Assembly: GCA_037179335.1 (NCBI GenBank)
Contig: JAKZHN010000017.1
Coordinates: forward strand, 620,001 to 684,000
Direction: 5' to 3'
Origin: Cyclaneusma minus
Taxonomy: Eukaryota; Ascomycota; Leotiomycetes; Marthamycetales; Marthamycetaceae
DNA: 64,000 bases
Below are positions 33,001 through 42,304 of the stretch, piece after piece. The notes under the pieces were generated by a model that was not told the DNA's origin, ran no database searches, and saw nothing but the letters and a program-made list of their open reading frames with translations. Every line of letters begins with the position of its first letter. Positions within the stretch are counted from its first letter, which is position 1. Made by a program: the position numbers and the translations under genes.

Positions 33001-33070
33001 CCGGGGTTGTGAGAACTTGAGCCGAGCCTAGCAGCCGAGTGGTACTCGACGGGAGCGCCTCAATTGGCAT
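30038..33070 (-). CDS. MLH2: MutL homologue, Mlh2/PMS1-like mismatch-repair ATPase
   Basis: This intronless gene encodes 1010 residues. The N-terminal GHKL ATPase is clear: E29 and N33 in VKELIDNALDA, D58-N59-G60 in VRDNGSGI, and GFRGEAL at 95-101. A MutL S5-fold domain follows to about residue 340. The middle (about 380-850) is low-complexity and Ser/Pro-rich. The C-terminus ends near VDIDVSELRELGSE. I find neither the DQHAxxER-like endonuclease motif nor the zinc-binding ends that mark Pms1/PMS2 and Mlh3. Absence of the nuclease fits Mlh2 (human PMS1), the accessory partner of Mlh1 that limits gene conversion tracts. Yeast Mlh2 is about 700 residues, so this protein is long because of its linker. 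It starts 563 bp from the divergent valyl-tRNA synthetase. Confidence 0.8.
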   Translation of the reverse strand: MPIEALPSSTTRLLGSAQVLTTPVSLVKELIDNALDAKATLIDVSISEDTLTKLEVRDNGSGIAPDDLDSLGRRGYTSKLRSFEELRSIGGSSLGFRGEALASAVILGEVSIATRTEGEQVAALIKLKRPGGIESRKNVSHPVGTTITVKNFLTNMPVRKKNAEKDAPKTLLKVKEMVQRYAFARPLVKISLKTLKPRNKASSIVMSYVPHPSEGLRGVVSQVIGKDAANQCFEKTGALPAPVQIGETHDSEDFTLSSGTQIMPVVPDGAQFLFQASMIKKDADLSKIGKSSYVSIDSRPVSCARGVLKKLVAAYKEHVRSACRDASAARLKDPFLRLNIVCRSGSYDPNVEPAKDDVVFENEDLLLDLFVDFLKQAYGELKSREEVATVSDDHVTTLPGVQSEMQHDLSSSVNHGAPEVDMGDAPMSTGESQPGKIVMDEPMPNEEDDGNDMDLRSQPELAVLQGKRSWGFSSGQNYDDDAEEDESPHQPSSSHGRSSTRFQDEEADSAPIRMNPWTIAKMHARPQKTTSSTTGPLQAAAGDVARDAARDAGPADLPTPRQSSEPLTETITRNPLSLAPQALQLQAQRALEQRPRPQLSVSALRNSSALQGSLDEWRARHRPEPSLGQVSNSADDEPFINLLTEGGSEAQSDTGRNRRDTPAFFPAPENMGEGRLDVVGAPDQQFTDGFISSKALMLQKPWSPPPTLEDKPTKRSRGPNRPFVSPIKRGSADPSSQNNPFVSPPMSFNPVNKSAGFHNRPKKKGRDNGKEAYWSTEMDQPEADGRLQLTIEQSLDYERRKESAGKRRRQELRSQVNDVSDNPTMSAPRPSPHKNRYRAAVSELEAYASQEIGTERPVRTERQPDAEVNAEQSLLTQSVLPPGDPRAFLMRRRKQETAGTVTRTSSGKPKRVESSLLPLETIAEPQQVHMLVQHVSTSLDTIQKQHSGLAVAQERFTEDRYEAGISLDARAFVSMKMSLDGVVRGWIRRRTGEEHEVDIDVSELRELGSE

Positions 33071-33633
33071 AATGGTGGTTGACCCAAGTCATCGGGACAG
33101 AACCGTTCAATGCAAATTCGGGATCGGTCCGGGGACCAAGACTCGACCGGCTTGGTCTGGGTGGTAGGTGATCTGAATCAGGACTGAAGCAGGTAATCAG
33201 ATGCACAGTAGTTCAGCATGAAGAATGAAGGATTTCAGTGTACTCTGACTGATATAACATGAAAGAAAGGATAGACAGCTACATAGATGCCGTCACCGGA
33301 AGAATTGGTAAAGGAGGAGAAAGATGGAAACGCGAGGTGAAAAAGATTGAGAGAGAGACGCGTGAGACTGGACTGGGAGACGTGAATTTCAGCCTCGCGC
33401 TAACCCACATTTGGACATGTACGTACAGCCTCGCGGAAACGTCCTTCTCGTGCTCCAGCTATGACTCCGCGAAAAATCCCACCACCCCTCTAACCTCTCA
33501 ATTCCCCCGCATTCCTTTCTGAACCTGTCCGGTCCTTCTTCAGAAAGCCGTCAAGACGTCCCGACTTCTTGTCAGAACGTTGTGGGTGCGCCGGTCCCCT
33601 TTCAGAAGTACCAGGACTTTTCAATTCGTCAAC
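33071..33633. promoter_or_regulatory. shared divergent promoter and 5' UTRs (MutL homologue / valyl-tRNA synthetase)
   Basis: The 563 bp lie between the start codons of the two divergent genes. Bases 33523-33633 are an in-frame extension of the synthetase reading frame without any ATG. They encode an Arg/Lys-rich, acid-free leader (see the synthetase entry). Confidence 0.5.
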
Positions 33634-36600
33634 ATGGCCACCAATTCCGGCTCTGCGAACCCAAGTGAGTGTTGCGCCCGCAACAATTGTCGCACCAAGC
33701 ATACTAATATTCACTCTGTAGTTGGCGAGAAGACTGCGCCCGTGACTGGCAAGCCACCTCCAGTTTCTGAAGAGACCAAGGCTGCTCTCACCAGCGCGGC
33801 CGAGACTTCTGATGCTGGTCAACATGCGCCAGGACAGGACGCGGGCAGCAAGGTCGGCACGGCTGAAGCTGCTGATGGCGAAAAGAAAGTGAAGAGCGAG
33901 AAAGAGCGTATGATTGCCAATTGAGTTTGCTTCTCAAGCTTCCTTATCAAGCTTTCATTTGTACCTACAAGTAGATTAGCTTCATGGACAGATTCTGACC
34001 CACTTGTCTTCTAGTCGAGCGCGAACGAAGAAAAGCCGAGAAACAAGCCAAGTTCGAGCAGAAGAAAGCTTCCAAAGATGCCAAGGGAGCTACTGCATCT
34101 GCCGCGCCTAGCAAGAATAAGGAGAAGAAAGCCAAAGCTGAGAAGAAGGCTGAGGAGGAGGTGCTGCCCGAGTTTGTCGAAGATACCCCCGTTGGAGAGA
34201 AGAAGCGCCTCAAGTCGTTCGATGACCCTTACTACAAGGCCTACAACCCCGTAGCAGTCGAGTCGGCATGGTACGCTTGGTGGGAGAAGTCAGGCTTCTT
34301 CGAGCCTGAATTCACCGCTGACGGAAAGGTGAAGCCAGAAGGAGCCTTCACCATTGTCGAGCCCCCACCAAACGTCACCGGAAACCTGCATATGGGTCAT
34401 GCGCTACCAAACGCTCTCCAGGACTTGATGATTCGATGGAACCGCATGCACGGAAAGACGACTCTCTGGTTGCCCGGTACCGATCATGCAGGTATCTCCA
34501 CCCAAAGTGTGGTCGAGAACATGTTGTGGAAGACGAAACAGAAGACCAGACACGACTTGGGCCGTGAGAAGTTTGTTGAGACTGTCTGGGAGTGGAAGGA
34601 AGATTACCACCAGAGAATCAACAATGTGCTGAGGAGAATGGGTGCGTCGCTTGACTGGAGCCGTGAAGCTTTCACCATGGACGCAGCCCGTTCGGCCGCA
34701 GTGACTGAGATGTTTGTGCGCCTACACGATGAGGGCACCATTTACAGAGCCAACAGACTCGTCAACTGGTGCACGAAGCTCAACACTGCCCTGTCCAACC
34801 TTGAGTTGACAAACAAGGAACTGCCAGGTCGAACGCTGTTGGATGTGCCAGGCTATGACAAGAAGGTTGAGTTTGGTATCATCGTGCACTTCAAGTACCC
34901 GATCGAGGGTTCAGATGAGAAGATTGAGGTTGCAACGACTCGTGTGGAAACCATGCTGGGAGATACCGGTATTGCCGTTCACCCTGAGGACGAGCGATAC
35001 AAGCATCTTGTTGGCAAGCGTGCCGTCCATCCTTTTATCGAGGGGCGATTCCTGCCAATTGTTGCAGATGACTACGTCGAGAAAGACTTCGGAACTGGTG
35101 CCGTCAAGATTACCCCTGCTCACGACCCCAACGATTACGCTCTAGGCCAACGTCATAACCTTGAGTTTATCAACATTCTGAATGATGACGGTACAATGAA
35201 CTCGACTTGCGGTGTCTACACCGGACAGAAGCGATTCGATGTTCGTTACACCATCCAGGAGGATCTCAAGAAGGCGGGACTCTACGTGGATAAGAAGGAC
35301 AACCCTATGACTGTGCCACTGTGCGAGAAATCAAAGGACGTCATTGAGCCATTGATGAAGCCACAGTGGTATGTCAGAATGAGGGACATGGCCGATGAGG
35401 CTATCAAGGTTGTCAAGAGCGGAGAGGTCAAGATCAAGCCCGAATCTGCCGAGAAGAGCTACTACAGGTGGATGGAAAACATCAATGACTGGTGTATTTC
35501 TCGTCAACTCTGGTGGGGTCATCAAGCACCTGTCTACTTTGCTCAAGTCTACGGCGAAGAAGGTGACACTTCTGACGAAAAGCTGTGGTTTGCCGGAAGG
35601 ACCGAGGAAGAGGCACAGGAGAAAGCTAAGAAAGCTTTGCCTGGCAAGAACTTCACCCTTAAGAGAGACGAGGATGTGTTTGACACCTGGTTCTCTTCGG
35701 GTCAGTGGCCTTTCTCCACTCTCGGCTGGCCAAATGCCACTGCAGACTTCGAGAGACTCTATCCTACCTCCGTACTCGAGACCGGTTGGGACATCTTGTT
35801 CTTCTGGGTCGCGCGTATGATTATGCTTGGTCTCAAGATGACTGGCAAAGTTCCTTTCACAGAGGTTTACTGCCACTCCCTCGTTCGCGATTCCGATGGA
35901 CGTAAGATGTCCAAGTCCCTGGGTAACGTGATCGATCCCCAGGACGTCATTCAAGGTATCTCGTTGGATGCCTTGCACGACAAACTCTCTGTCGGCAACT
36001 TAGCAGAAAACGAAGTCGAGCGAGCTAAGAAGTACCAGAAGAGCGCCTTCCCCGACGGCATTCCCCAATGCGGTACGGACGCGCTCCGCTTCTCCCTGGT
36101 CTCGTACACCACCGGCGGCGGTGACATCGCCTTCGACATCAAGGTAATCTACGGCTACCGCAAGTTCTGCAACAAGATCTACCAAGCCACCAAATACGTC
36201 CTCGGCAAACTCCCTGACGACTACGTGCCCCAGCCTTCCCCCAAGAAGACTGGCAAAGAGTCACTCGCCGAGCGCTGGATTCTGCACAAATTCACCCACG
36301 CTGCCAAGGAAATCAACGAGGCAATCGCCGAGCGTGAATTCATGAAATCCACCAACATTGTCTACCAGTACTGGTACAACCACCTCTGCGACGTGTTTAT
36401 TGAGAACTCCAAGACTATTATCATGGAGGGTAGCGAGGAGGAGAAGAAGAGTGCGATTGATACGCTGTACACGGCTCTGGAGGGCGCCCTGACGATGATC
36501 CATCCATTCATGCCGTTCATCACCGAGGAGTTGTGGCAGCGTCTGCCGCGACGTCCCGAGGACAAGACACCCACCATCGTCAAGGCGAAGTACCCCGTTT

Positions 36601-37219
36601 ACGATGCCGAGATGGATGATCCGGAGAGTGAGGCGGCTTATGAGTTGGTCATGGGCGTTTCGAAGGGTATTCGATCGCTCATGGCTGAGTACTCGCTCAA
36701 GGATGAGGGCAAAGGTATGTTTCCCCTTCTTTGCTTGCATATTGAACATCAGTCCCCCGTCCCCCTTTTTATATAGCTTTAGCTTGACTAACATGATCGC
36801 GCTCAATAGTCTTCGTCCAAACCTACTCTCCCACCGCTCACAGCACCGTAACCTCTCAACTCCAATCCATCAAATCCTTGTCCGGCAAAGGCGTCTCTTC
36901 CCTCACCATCCTCTCCTCCACCGACCCACGTCCCGCCGGCTGCGTCGTCTTCTCCGTCTCCGCCCAATCCGCCGTCTTCCTCCACGTCAAAGGCCGCGTC
37001 GACATGGACGCCGAAATCGCCAAAGCCTCCAAGAAACTGGAGAAGACGAAGCAGGGAATCGACAAGCAGCGTAAGATCGTAGAAGATCCCAAGTACCAGG
37101 CTACGGCCAGCGAGGAGTTGCAGGAGAAGGAAAAGAAGAAGTTGGCTGATTTGGAGACGGAACAGAAGGGCTTTGAGGAGACGCTGAAGCAGTTTGAGAT
37201 GCTGAAGTTGGAGGAATAG
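33634..37219 (+). CDS. VAS1: valyl-tRNA synthetase, class I
   Basis: Four exons (33634-33664, 33722-33907, 34015-36714, 36810-37219) encode 1108 residues. The enzyme charges tRNA-Val with valine. A Lys/Glu-rich N-terminal extension (about 1-130) is typical of eukaryotic ValRS. The HIGH signature is HMGH at 198-201 in NVTGNLHMGH. The editing domain follows (near 330-500, with TTRVETMLGDTGIAVHPED). The KMSKS loop is at about 703-707. The C-terminal anticodon-binding region ends in a long coiled-coil arm (ASKKLEKTKQGIDKQRK and onward). The ATG at 33634 has A at -3 and G at +4 and should give the cytosolic form. In fungi one gene usually also serves mitochondria. Upstream in frame, 37 codons without ATG and bounded by a TGA at 33520 encode a presequence-like leader, so a longer non-AUG form is plausible. 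Confidence 0.95.
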
Positions 37220-37455
37220 AGCTTGGTAGCATATGGATACCCTATCTCTAGGATGTGGTTGGTTGGGAGAGGAGAGAGCGGAACGCATGGATATCCGCAT
37301 AGGTAAACCCGTTTCAGTGGGTATGTAGAAAAGAAAAAATAGCTTCTCAGTCCCCCTTGCATTTTGAAAAGGTGCACCTCAACATTTGTGTCCGTCTCCT
37401 TCGGCCTGTGTTCCCAAGGCTCCGAAAATTCGGCCTCTTTCTCAATTACTCCGTC

Positions 37456-38959
37456 TTAATGCTTGACATGCGTGATCTCAAACGTGTCCTCCACCGTAAT
37501 AGCATCAATCCCATGTTCCAAATCAACGTCTTCCCTGCTCTCTTTCCCTTCCCGACTTCTGGCGTCCACAGTATAAGTGTTGTGTAGTACATCTTCACTG
37601 CCATTCATGTCCTCGTGCTCCACCATTTCACGTCTTACGTTTCTCGACTTTTTCGAGAAGACGTATTTCCCAAAGTACTTCGGCCTCAGAAACCTGAAGC
37701 GTTTCTGAGCCTGACCACGAAACAGGGCCACGAGTATAGGCGTCGACGAACACACAATTCCCGCGCAAACTTCGGCTAGCGAGAAAATCAACTCAGGGGC
37801 GGCTTCCCAAGATTCGTTGGCGGATCCGACCCGTGCTCGAATACGGTATACGAGACAGGTGATAGAGCATGCCGTTCCACTAGAGTGCACATGCTGTTAG
37901 ACTATGGTGTCGTGTGATAAGTGACAGTTGCTAGTTCGCACAACGAAATCTCCGCGATTAGGGATAACGCGGGAAAAGGGGCCAATTTACTTACACTAAT
38001 CCCGACAAGAAGATAGCGCTGACACCTAACTTCTTGCTCGTGGGTAGCTGCAGCTGAAAGACGCAACGAATTGGAATGATCAGTAGATAAATATCGCTGA
38101 GTAACCCGAACGCACCGACAGTAATGGCTAAGGTCTCAACTCCAATGCTAGTCTGTGGTATCTTCAAGAGCCAGCTTGTAGTGTCGTCAGGTTTGGGAGG
38201 GACTGAGAGAACGCAATTTGCGAGAAGCGCAGCCGTATAAAATCCCAGGCAGATGGTAATCCCTCCGGCAATGAGATAGCGGGTGAGTTTGTTTTGCTTG
38301 AAAAGGCGCAAGTACAAGAGGAAAATCGAGAGCTTGACGAAGAAAGCAGCGCTAGTATACAGGCTGAAGAGGGCTAGTTGACGCTGATGTTTCATTAGAC
38401 TATTAATATGCTCATAAGGAAGCTGGATGGTCTATCGGAAGATTTTTAATAAAACGGAGAAATGAATACCTGAAAGTAGCTTTTGGTCAAGGATATTACT
38501 CGAATATCCCATTCGTGCACGCCGATGATATTTGCCACTCATAATTGTTAACGCAACAATATATATACGGACTAGGCAAGGGACTTACTGGAAAGAAAGA
38601 TCGTGCCGTATGCCCAAATAGCTAGCTAGAAGTTGACATGAGTATTAGGAAGTCAAGTATTCTCCGGACTAGGACAAACTTACAAGCCCTAGTAAACATG
38701 ACCCTAAATCCTGTGATTAGTACTCTGTACCTAGAGAAGGACGGAGGCTCAATCAAAACTTAAACTCACAATCCTCCCAGGACCACGCATGGGTTATTGC
38801 GAGCCTGACGTATACTCGCAAAAGCATAAAGAGTGTAGCGACACCAAGACACAGACCAAGGGCGATATGGACGCCTTTTTCTTGTGTCACGGGATTGTCA
38901 AAATTCGAAGTGACACCTGGGGGAGGAGGCTGGGCGGGATAGTTGGGGTCCATTTCCAT
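37456..38959 (-). CDS. SAT4/rhodopsin-domain integral membrane protein
   Basis: Six exons on the minus strand: 38770-38959, 38684-38703 (20 nt), 38589-38625 (37 nt), 38470-38537, 37995-38383 and 37456-37879, together 375 residues in phase. It is a multi-pass protein of about seven spans. Span 1 is near HIALGLCLGVATLFMLLRVYVR, then WSWEDW, a GVHEWD motif before SYFQ, FFVKLSIFLLYLRLF, and a final span near ELIFSLAEVCAGIVC. The WxWED element, the G-x-H-x-W-D motif and KxSIFLxYLRxF mark the fungal SAT4 (rhodopsin-like, formerly Pth11-related) family. Members are expanded in plant-associated fungi and mostly have unknown ligands. The tail is polar and charged (residues about 310-375). It converges with the synthetase gene, 236 bp apart. 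Confidence 0.8.
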
Positions 38960-39267
38960 AGACGCGGATGCTTCTTAGAAGACTTTGATAGGGTGACAAA
39001 GATCTCTTCGGGGTTTCTGGCGCGATCAAAGAACTATGCTTCGAGAGCAATTCAGGCCGACTATATATGTTCAGTAAGCTGAGAGCCTTGCGTATGCCCG
39101 GCCAATACAAAAACTATTCAGAGTCTGGTCGCCCCCAATGCCATCCAACGGATTGCAGAAGCAGCCCAGCCTTGCATGAAAATGTAACGCTGAAGATGAT
39201 GCGGGACCTACGTGGGGATACACAAGACGTTCACAAGGTATTATAGGCATGCTCGCTCAGCCTTGTG

Positions 39268-39763
39268 CAGGGCTGGCAATAGGTCGGGTCGGGTCAGGTC
39301 AAGGATCCCACCCAACCTGGTAGGGTGGTTGGGTGGGTCGGGGATTTGACTTGACTTGACCTGTTTTTAGCGCCTATCCAATTGGGTTATATGGGTCGGA
39401 ATGATTCCCTTAGAAAATCCAATAAAAATCCGGAAAAATTGAAAACCCGGTAAAGTTGGGTGGGATCCTTGACCTGACCCGACCTGTTTTTAGCGCCTAT
39501 CCAATTGGGTTATATGGGTTATATATGGGTCAAATGGGTCAGAATTATTTCCTTGGAAAATCCAATAAAAATCCGGAAAAATTGAAACCCCGGTAAAAAA
39601 AAATACATAATGTGATATGACCCATTTGACCCATCTAACCCAGAAGATTGGGTCACGGGTCTAACCCAACTCTCCTAAATCAAATCAGACCTCCTACCCA
39701 ACCCGACCCAACCTCCTTCGGCCCATTTGAGCCATGGGTCGACCCAACCTATTGCCAGCCCTG
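39268..39763. mobile_element. hAT-type MITE (496 bp)
   Basis: The left end reads CAGGGCTGGCAATAGGTCGG, and the right end is its inverted complement with one mismatch over about 22 bp. The flanks are GCCTTGTG (39260-39267) and CCCTTGTG (39764-39771), an 8-bp target duplication with one mismatch, as hAT transposases make. CAGGG-x-TGGCAA is a typical hAT terminal motif. There is no coding capacity. Inside, a roughly 110-bp segment is repeated in tandem (about 39358-39454 and 39481-39597), and the ends are made of GGGTCG/ACCCAA runs. It sits about 300 bp upstream of the SAT4-family gene start. Confidence 0.8.
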
Positions 39764-39771
39764 CCCTTGTG

Positions 39772-40597
39772 TAGTGAAGATTTTTGAAATAGCTGGTAGC
39801 AGGTGAAGCTCGAAGGCAGAGAGAGTGGCAGGCCCCCATATCCCAATCACCAGAATCTGGAGTCCGGTGCCTCATGCAGTAACACCACAAATAAAAGAAG
39901 TAATATGAAAGCCACGGCAGAAAGTGCCGTCAGTCTATCTTTCCTATCTCCCGTCTCCACTAGTTGGATTTTCCAAATCCGATTCGAGCTCTTGACAGAC
40001 GGTATGGCGCGAAAAAAGGCATTCCGCGGTTACGAACCCCGTATTTCGCACATTCTCTTTGAGCTTCCTTTTCCCACCCTCGATCTTTGTGGACTTGTAG
40101 TGTTTTTTCCCTCTTGCGAGATACTGATAGTCCATCGCTCATTCGGGCGGTGGCTCGTCTCGAAACTCTCTTTGAGTCCTGTGTTTCCTAGCCAGAGGAA
40201 AATATCTCTCACGGGCAAAGACCAAAGTGGATAGGTGGGTGCTTCCGACATTGGTCATTTGTGGAAGATGGTAGCAGCTCTTGTGCCATCTACCGACATG
40301 CTATGTGTGCTAAGCAAATGGGTATCTAAAACCAGCAAAATGATTTCCTCCGACCTGTACACATCCCCGCTGTCTCCCCGAAAGTTTGAGAGCCACAAAA
40401 CCTTTTGAGGTGTCTTCTTCGGCAACAGGTAAACATGCCAACGACATGCCAATTTCGAAACAACAACAGGCCGAGGCACCAAAATCGAAACTTGGAAACG
40501 ACAAGCAAGGAGCAAAATACTCAGGCGACATTACCACCTCGCTCGCTCATCTCATTTCTCGTTCTCAGCACCCCTCCTCGTCTCTCCACAAAGAGAC
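39772..40597. other. intergenic, no gene recognised
   Basis: This runs from the MITE to the end of the Ecm11-like gene. Overlapping frames of up to 143 codons appear on both strands, none with a domain. No repeat or RNA gene was seen. Confidence 0.5.
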
Positions 40598-42304
40598 TCA
40601 AAAACCAGTCCGTTTAAGGACCGTCTCACCACCCGTCCTCATATCCTCCAACATCTTATCCATCGCCTCCTTGCCGCCCCTAACCCTCTCCTCCCTCTTC
40701 GCCATCTCATCTTCAAATTCTCCCACAACCTTCCTCTTTTCCTTTCTCGCATTCTTCAAGTCCTTCATGAGATCACCGAAGCGGCCTAAAAACCAATCAC
40801 CTGCTTCTTCCCATTCCTTGAGGCTCAGCTCTTTGAACATCTGTTTCTGCTCCCCTTCGGGTTGGCGCTGGAAGTGCTTGAGGCGGTCGGTGAGGTCTGG
40901 GAAATTTTGGGTGACGGACTGGGTGGGAGGGTTGGAGGGTGGGCCGGGAGTGGGGGGAAGGGCGTCGAAGGGTTGGGATGCGAGGTCCGCGTACTTTAGT
41001 TTGGCCAGTTGGGTGATGTCGTAGTCGAGGAATGGCTGTGGGGGTTGGATGGGCTGGCTGGCAGCTGTGTTGGGGGGCGTGGCGCCACGTTTGGGGAGCT
41101 TAGATGTAGGGATCTGCTTAGTGCGGCGTGCGCGGGGGGTAGCGTCACCGTCGCCGTTGACGGCGGGACTGGGGGACGAGTCAGAGAACTCGCTGGCGTC
41201 GTCAGTGCTGGAGCTTTGAAGTATTTCTTCTGGGGCTCTAGGGGGGCCTCTGTGTGCGAGGTCGAGAACGCCTTTGGGACGTTCTTCGGACTCGCTGGGA
41301 TCGTTGGAGTCGGTAGACTGGTGGCGGCGTTTGTCTGACTTCGATCTACTTGTCTTGGGTCTGGACTTGGATTTGGACGGTAGAGGCGACTGAGGCTGTA
41401 TTAAACCATTTCCTTGCAGAGGCTGGGCGGGAAGCTGAACCCGTCTCGCTGCTTCTTCTCCATGCCGTCTCTTTTCTCCTCTGCGATCGGATCGCTTGTT
41501 AGGAGAAGTAGAGCCTGCACGGTGTCCTCTACCTTCCCTCTCCCGGCTGTGGCGTGGGAGCTGCTCTTCCTGATGCAAGTCAAACTGCAGGTCGTCCATC
41601 CCATCTTCATCTCCCAGATACTCAGCAGCCCCAGATTCGTGCTCATCCCCATGACCATTCTCTGATTCGTCCTCAGTTCGGTCCATCTCTAGCTCAGGCT
41701 CAGTAGCACCACTATGGGATTGTGATTCCATCTCGTCCGTAGCGTCCTGATCATCTTCATTTGCATGCTCGATCTCGTTCGAAGACGTGCCATTTGCACC
41801 TAGGCTGCTATTGTAAGCGCTACCAATCGTCTGGTCGTCCCAGGACTCTCTATCGCCGCGGACGAATGGTTGTCCATTCTGAGCCTTGTACGGCAGATTA
41901 GAGCGGAGCGGCTGCTGTTGCTGCTGCTGCTGCTGCGAGGGTTGGTAGACTGGACCAGGGCGCTCTTGCTGCGATGGCTGCACTGCCGTCTGGGAGGATG
42001 CCCATGAGCCTATGGCGGCCTGACCAGGCTGGAACACTCGAGGTCCGGACTGACCAAGATACGCTGGTGGCTGCGATTGTGCAGGTTGCTGGTTCGCTGG
42101 AGTAGGTTTCGGGAACTGCTGAGGCTGAGCAGACGCACCCGCGACTGGATTCTTGCCGAACCGAACGTTATTGGCTATAGCCTTGCGATTCACCAGCGCT
42201 GTGCGATCTGGGGGCGGCATTCTCCCTGACTGCGGACCGGAAGCGTTTTCTTGGTTCAGGAAGTCGCCCAGAGCCATGCCCCGTGAGTCTCTTTTGGTAG
42301 ACAT
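40598..42304 (-). CDS. ECM11: Ecm11-domain protein (synaptonemal complex central element candidate)
   Basis: The intronless gene encodes 568 residues. The first 420 are low-complexity: Gln/Pro-rich with a polyglutamine run (about residues 121-131), an acidic patch (EDDQDATDEMES, then ESENGHGDEHESG), and Lys/Arg/Ser-rich stretches. The C-terminal 145 residues form an Ecm11 domain. Visible conserved parts are YDITQLAKLKYADLASQPFD, LSLKEWEEAGDWFLGRFGDL, and KREERVRGGKEAMDKMLEDM ending GGETVL. In budding yeast Ecm11 is SUMOylated and, with Gmc2, builds the central element of the synaptonemal complex and limits crossovers. Filamentous fungi differ greatly in whether they form a complex, so the meiotic role here is inference. 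Length polymorphism is likely in the CAG-type tract. Confidence 0.75.
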   Translation of the reverse strand: MSTKRDSRGMALGDFLNQENASGPQSGRMPPPDRTALVNRKAIANNVRFGKNPVAGASAQPQQFPKPTPANQQPAQSQPPAYLGQSGPRVFQPGQAAIGSWASSQTAVQPSQQERPGPVYQPSQQQQQQQQPLRSNLPYKAQNGQPFVRGDRESWDDQTIGSAYNSSLGANGTSSNEIEHANEDDQDATDEMESQSHSGATEPELEMDRTEDESENGHGDEHESGAAEYLGDEDGMDDLQFDLHQEEQLPRHSREREGRGHRAGSTSPNKRSDRRGEKRRHGEEAARRVQLPAQPLQGNGLIQPQSPLPSKSKSRPKTSRSKSDKRRHQSTDSNDPSESEERPKGVLDLAHRGPPRAPEEILQSSSTDDASEFSDSSPSPAVNGDGDATPRARRTKQIPTSKLPKRGATPPNTAASQPIQPPQPFLDYDITQLAKLKYADLASQPFDALPPTPGPPSNPPTQSVTQNFPDLTDRLKHFQRQPEGEQKQMFKELSLKEWEEAGDWFLGRFGDLMKDLKNARKEKRKVVGEFEDEMAKREERVRGGKEAMDKMLEDMRTGGETVLKRTGF

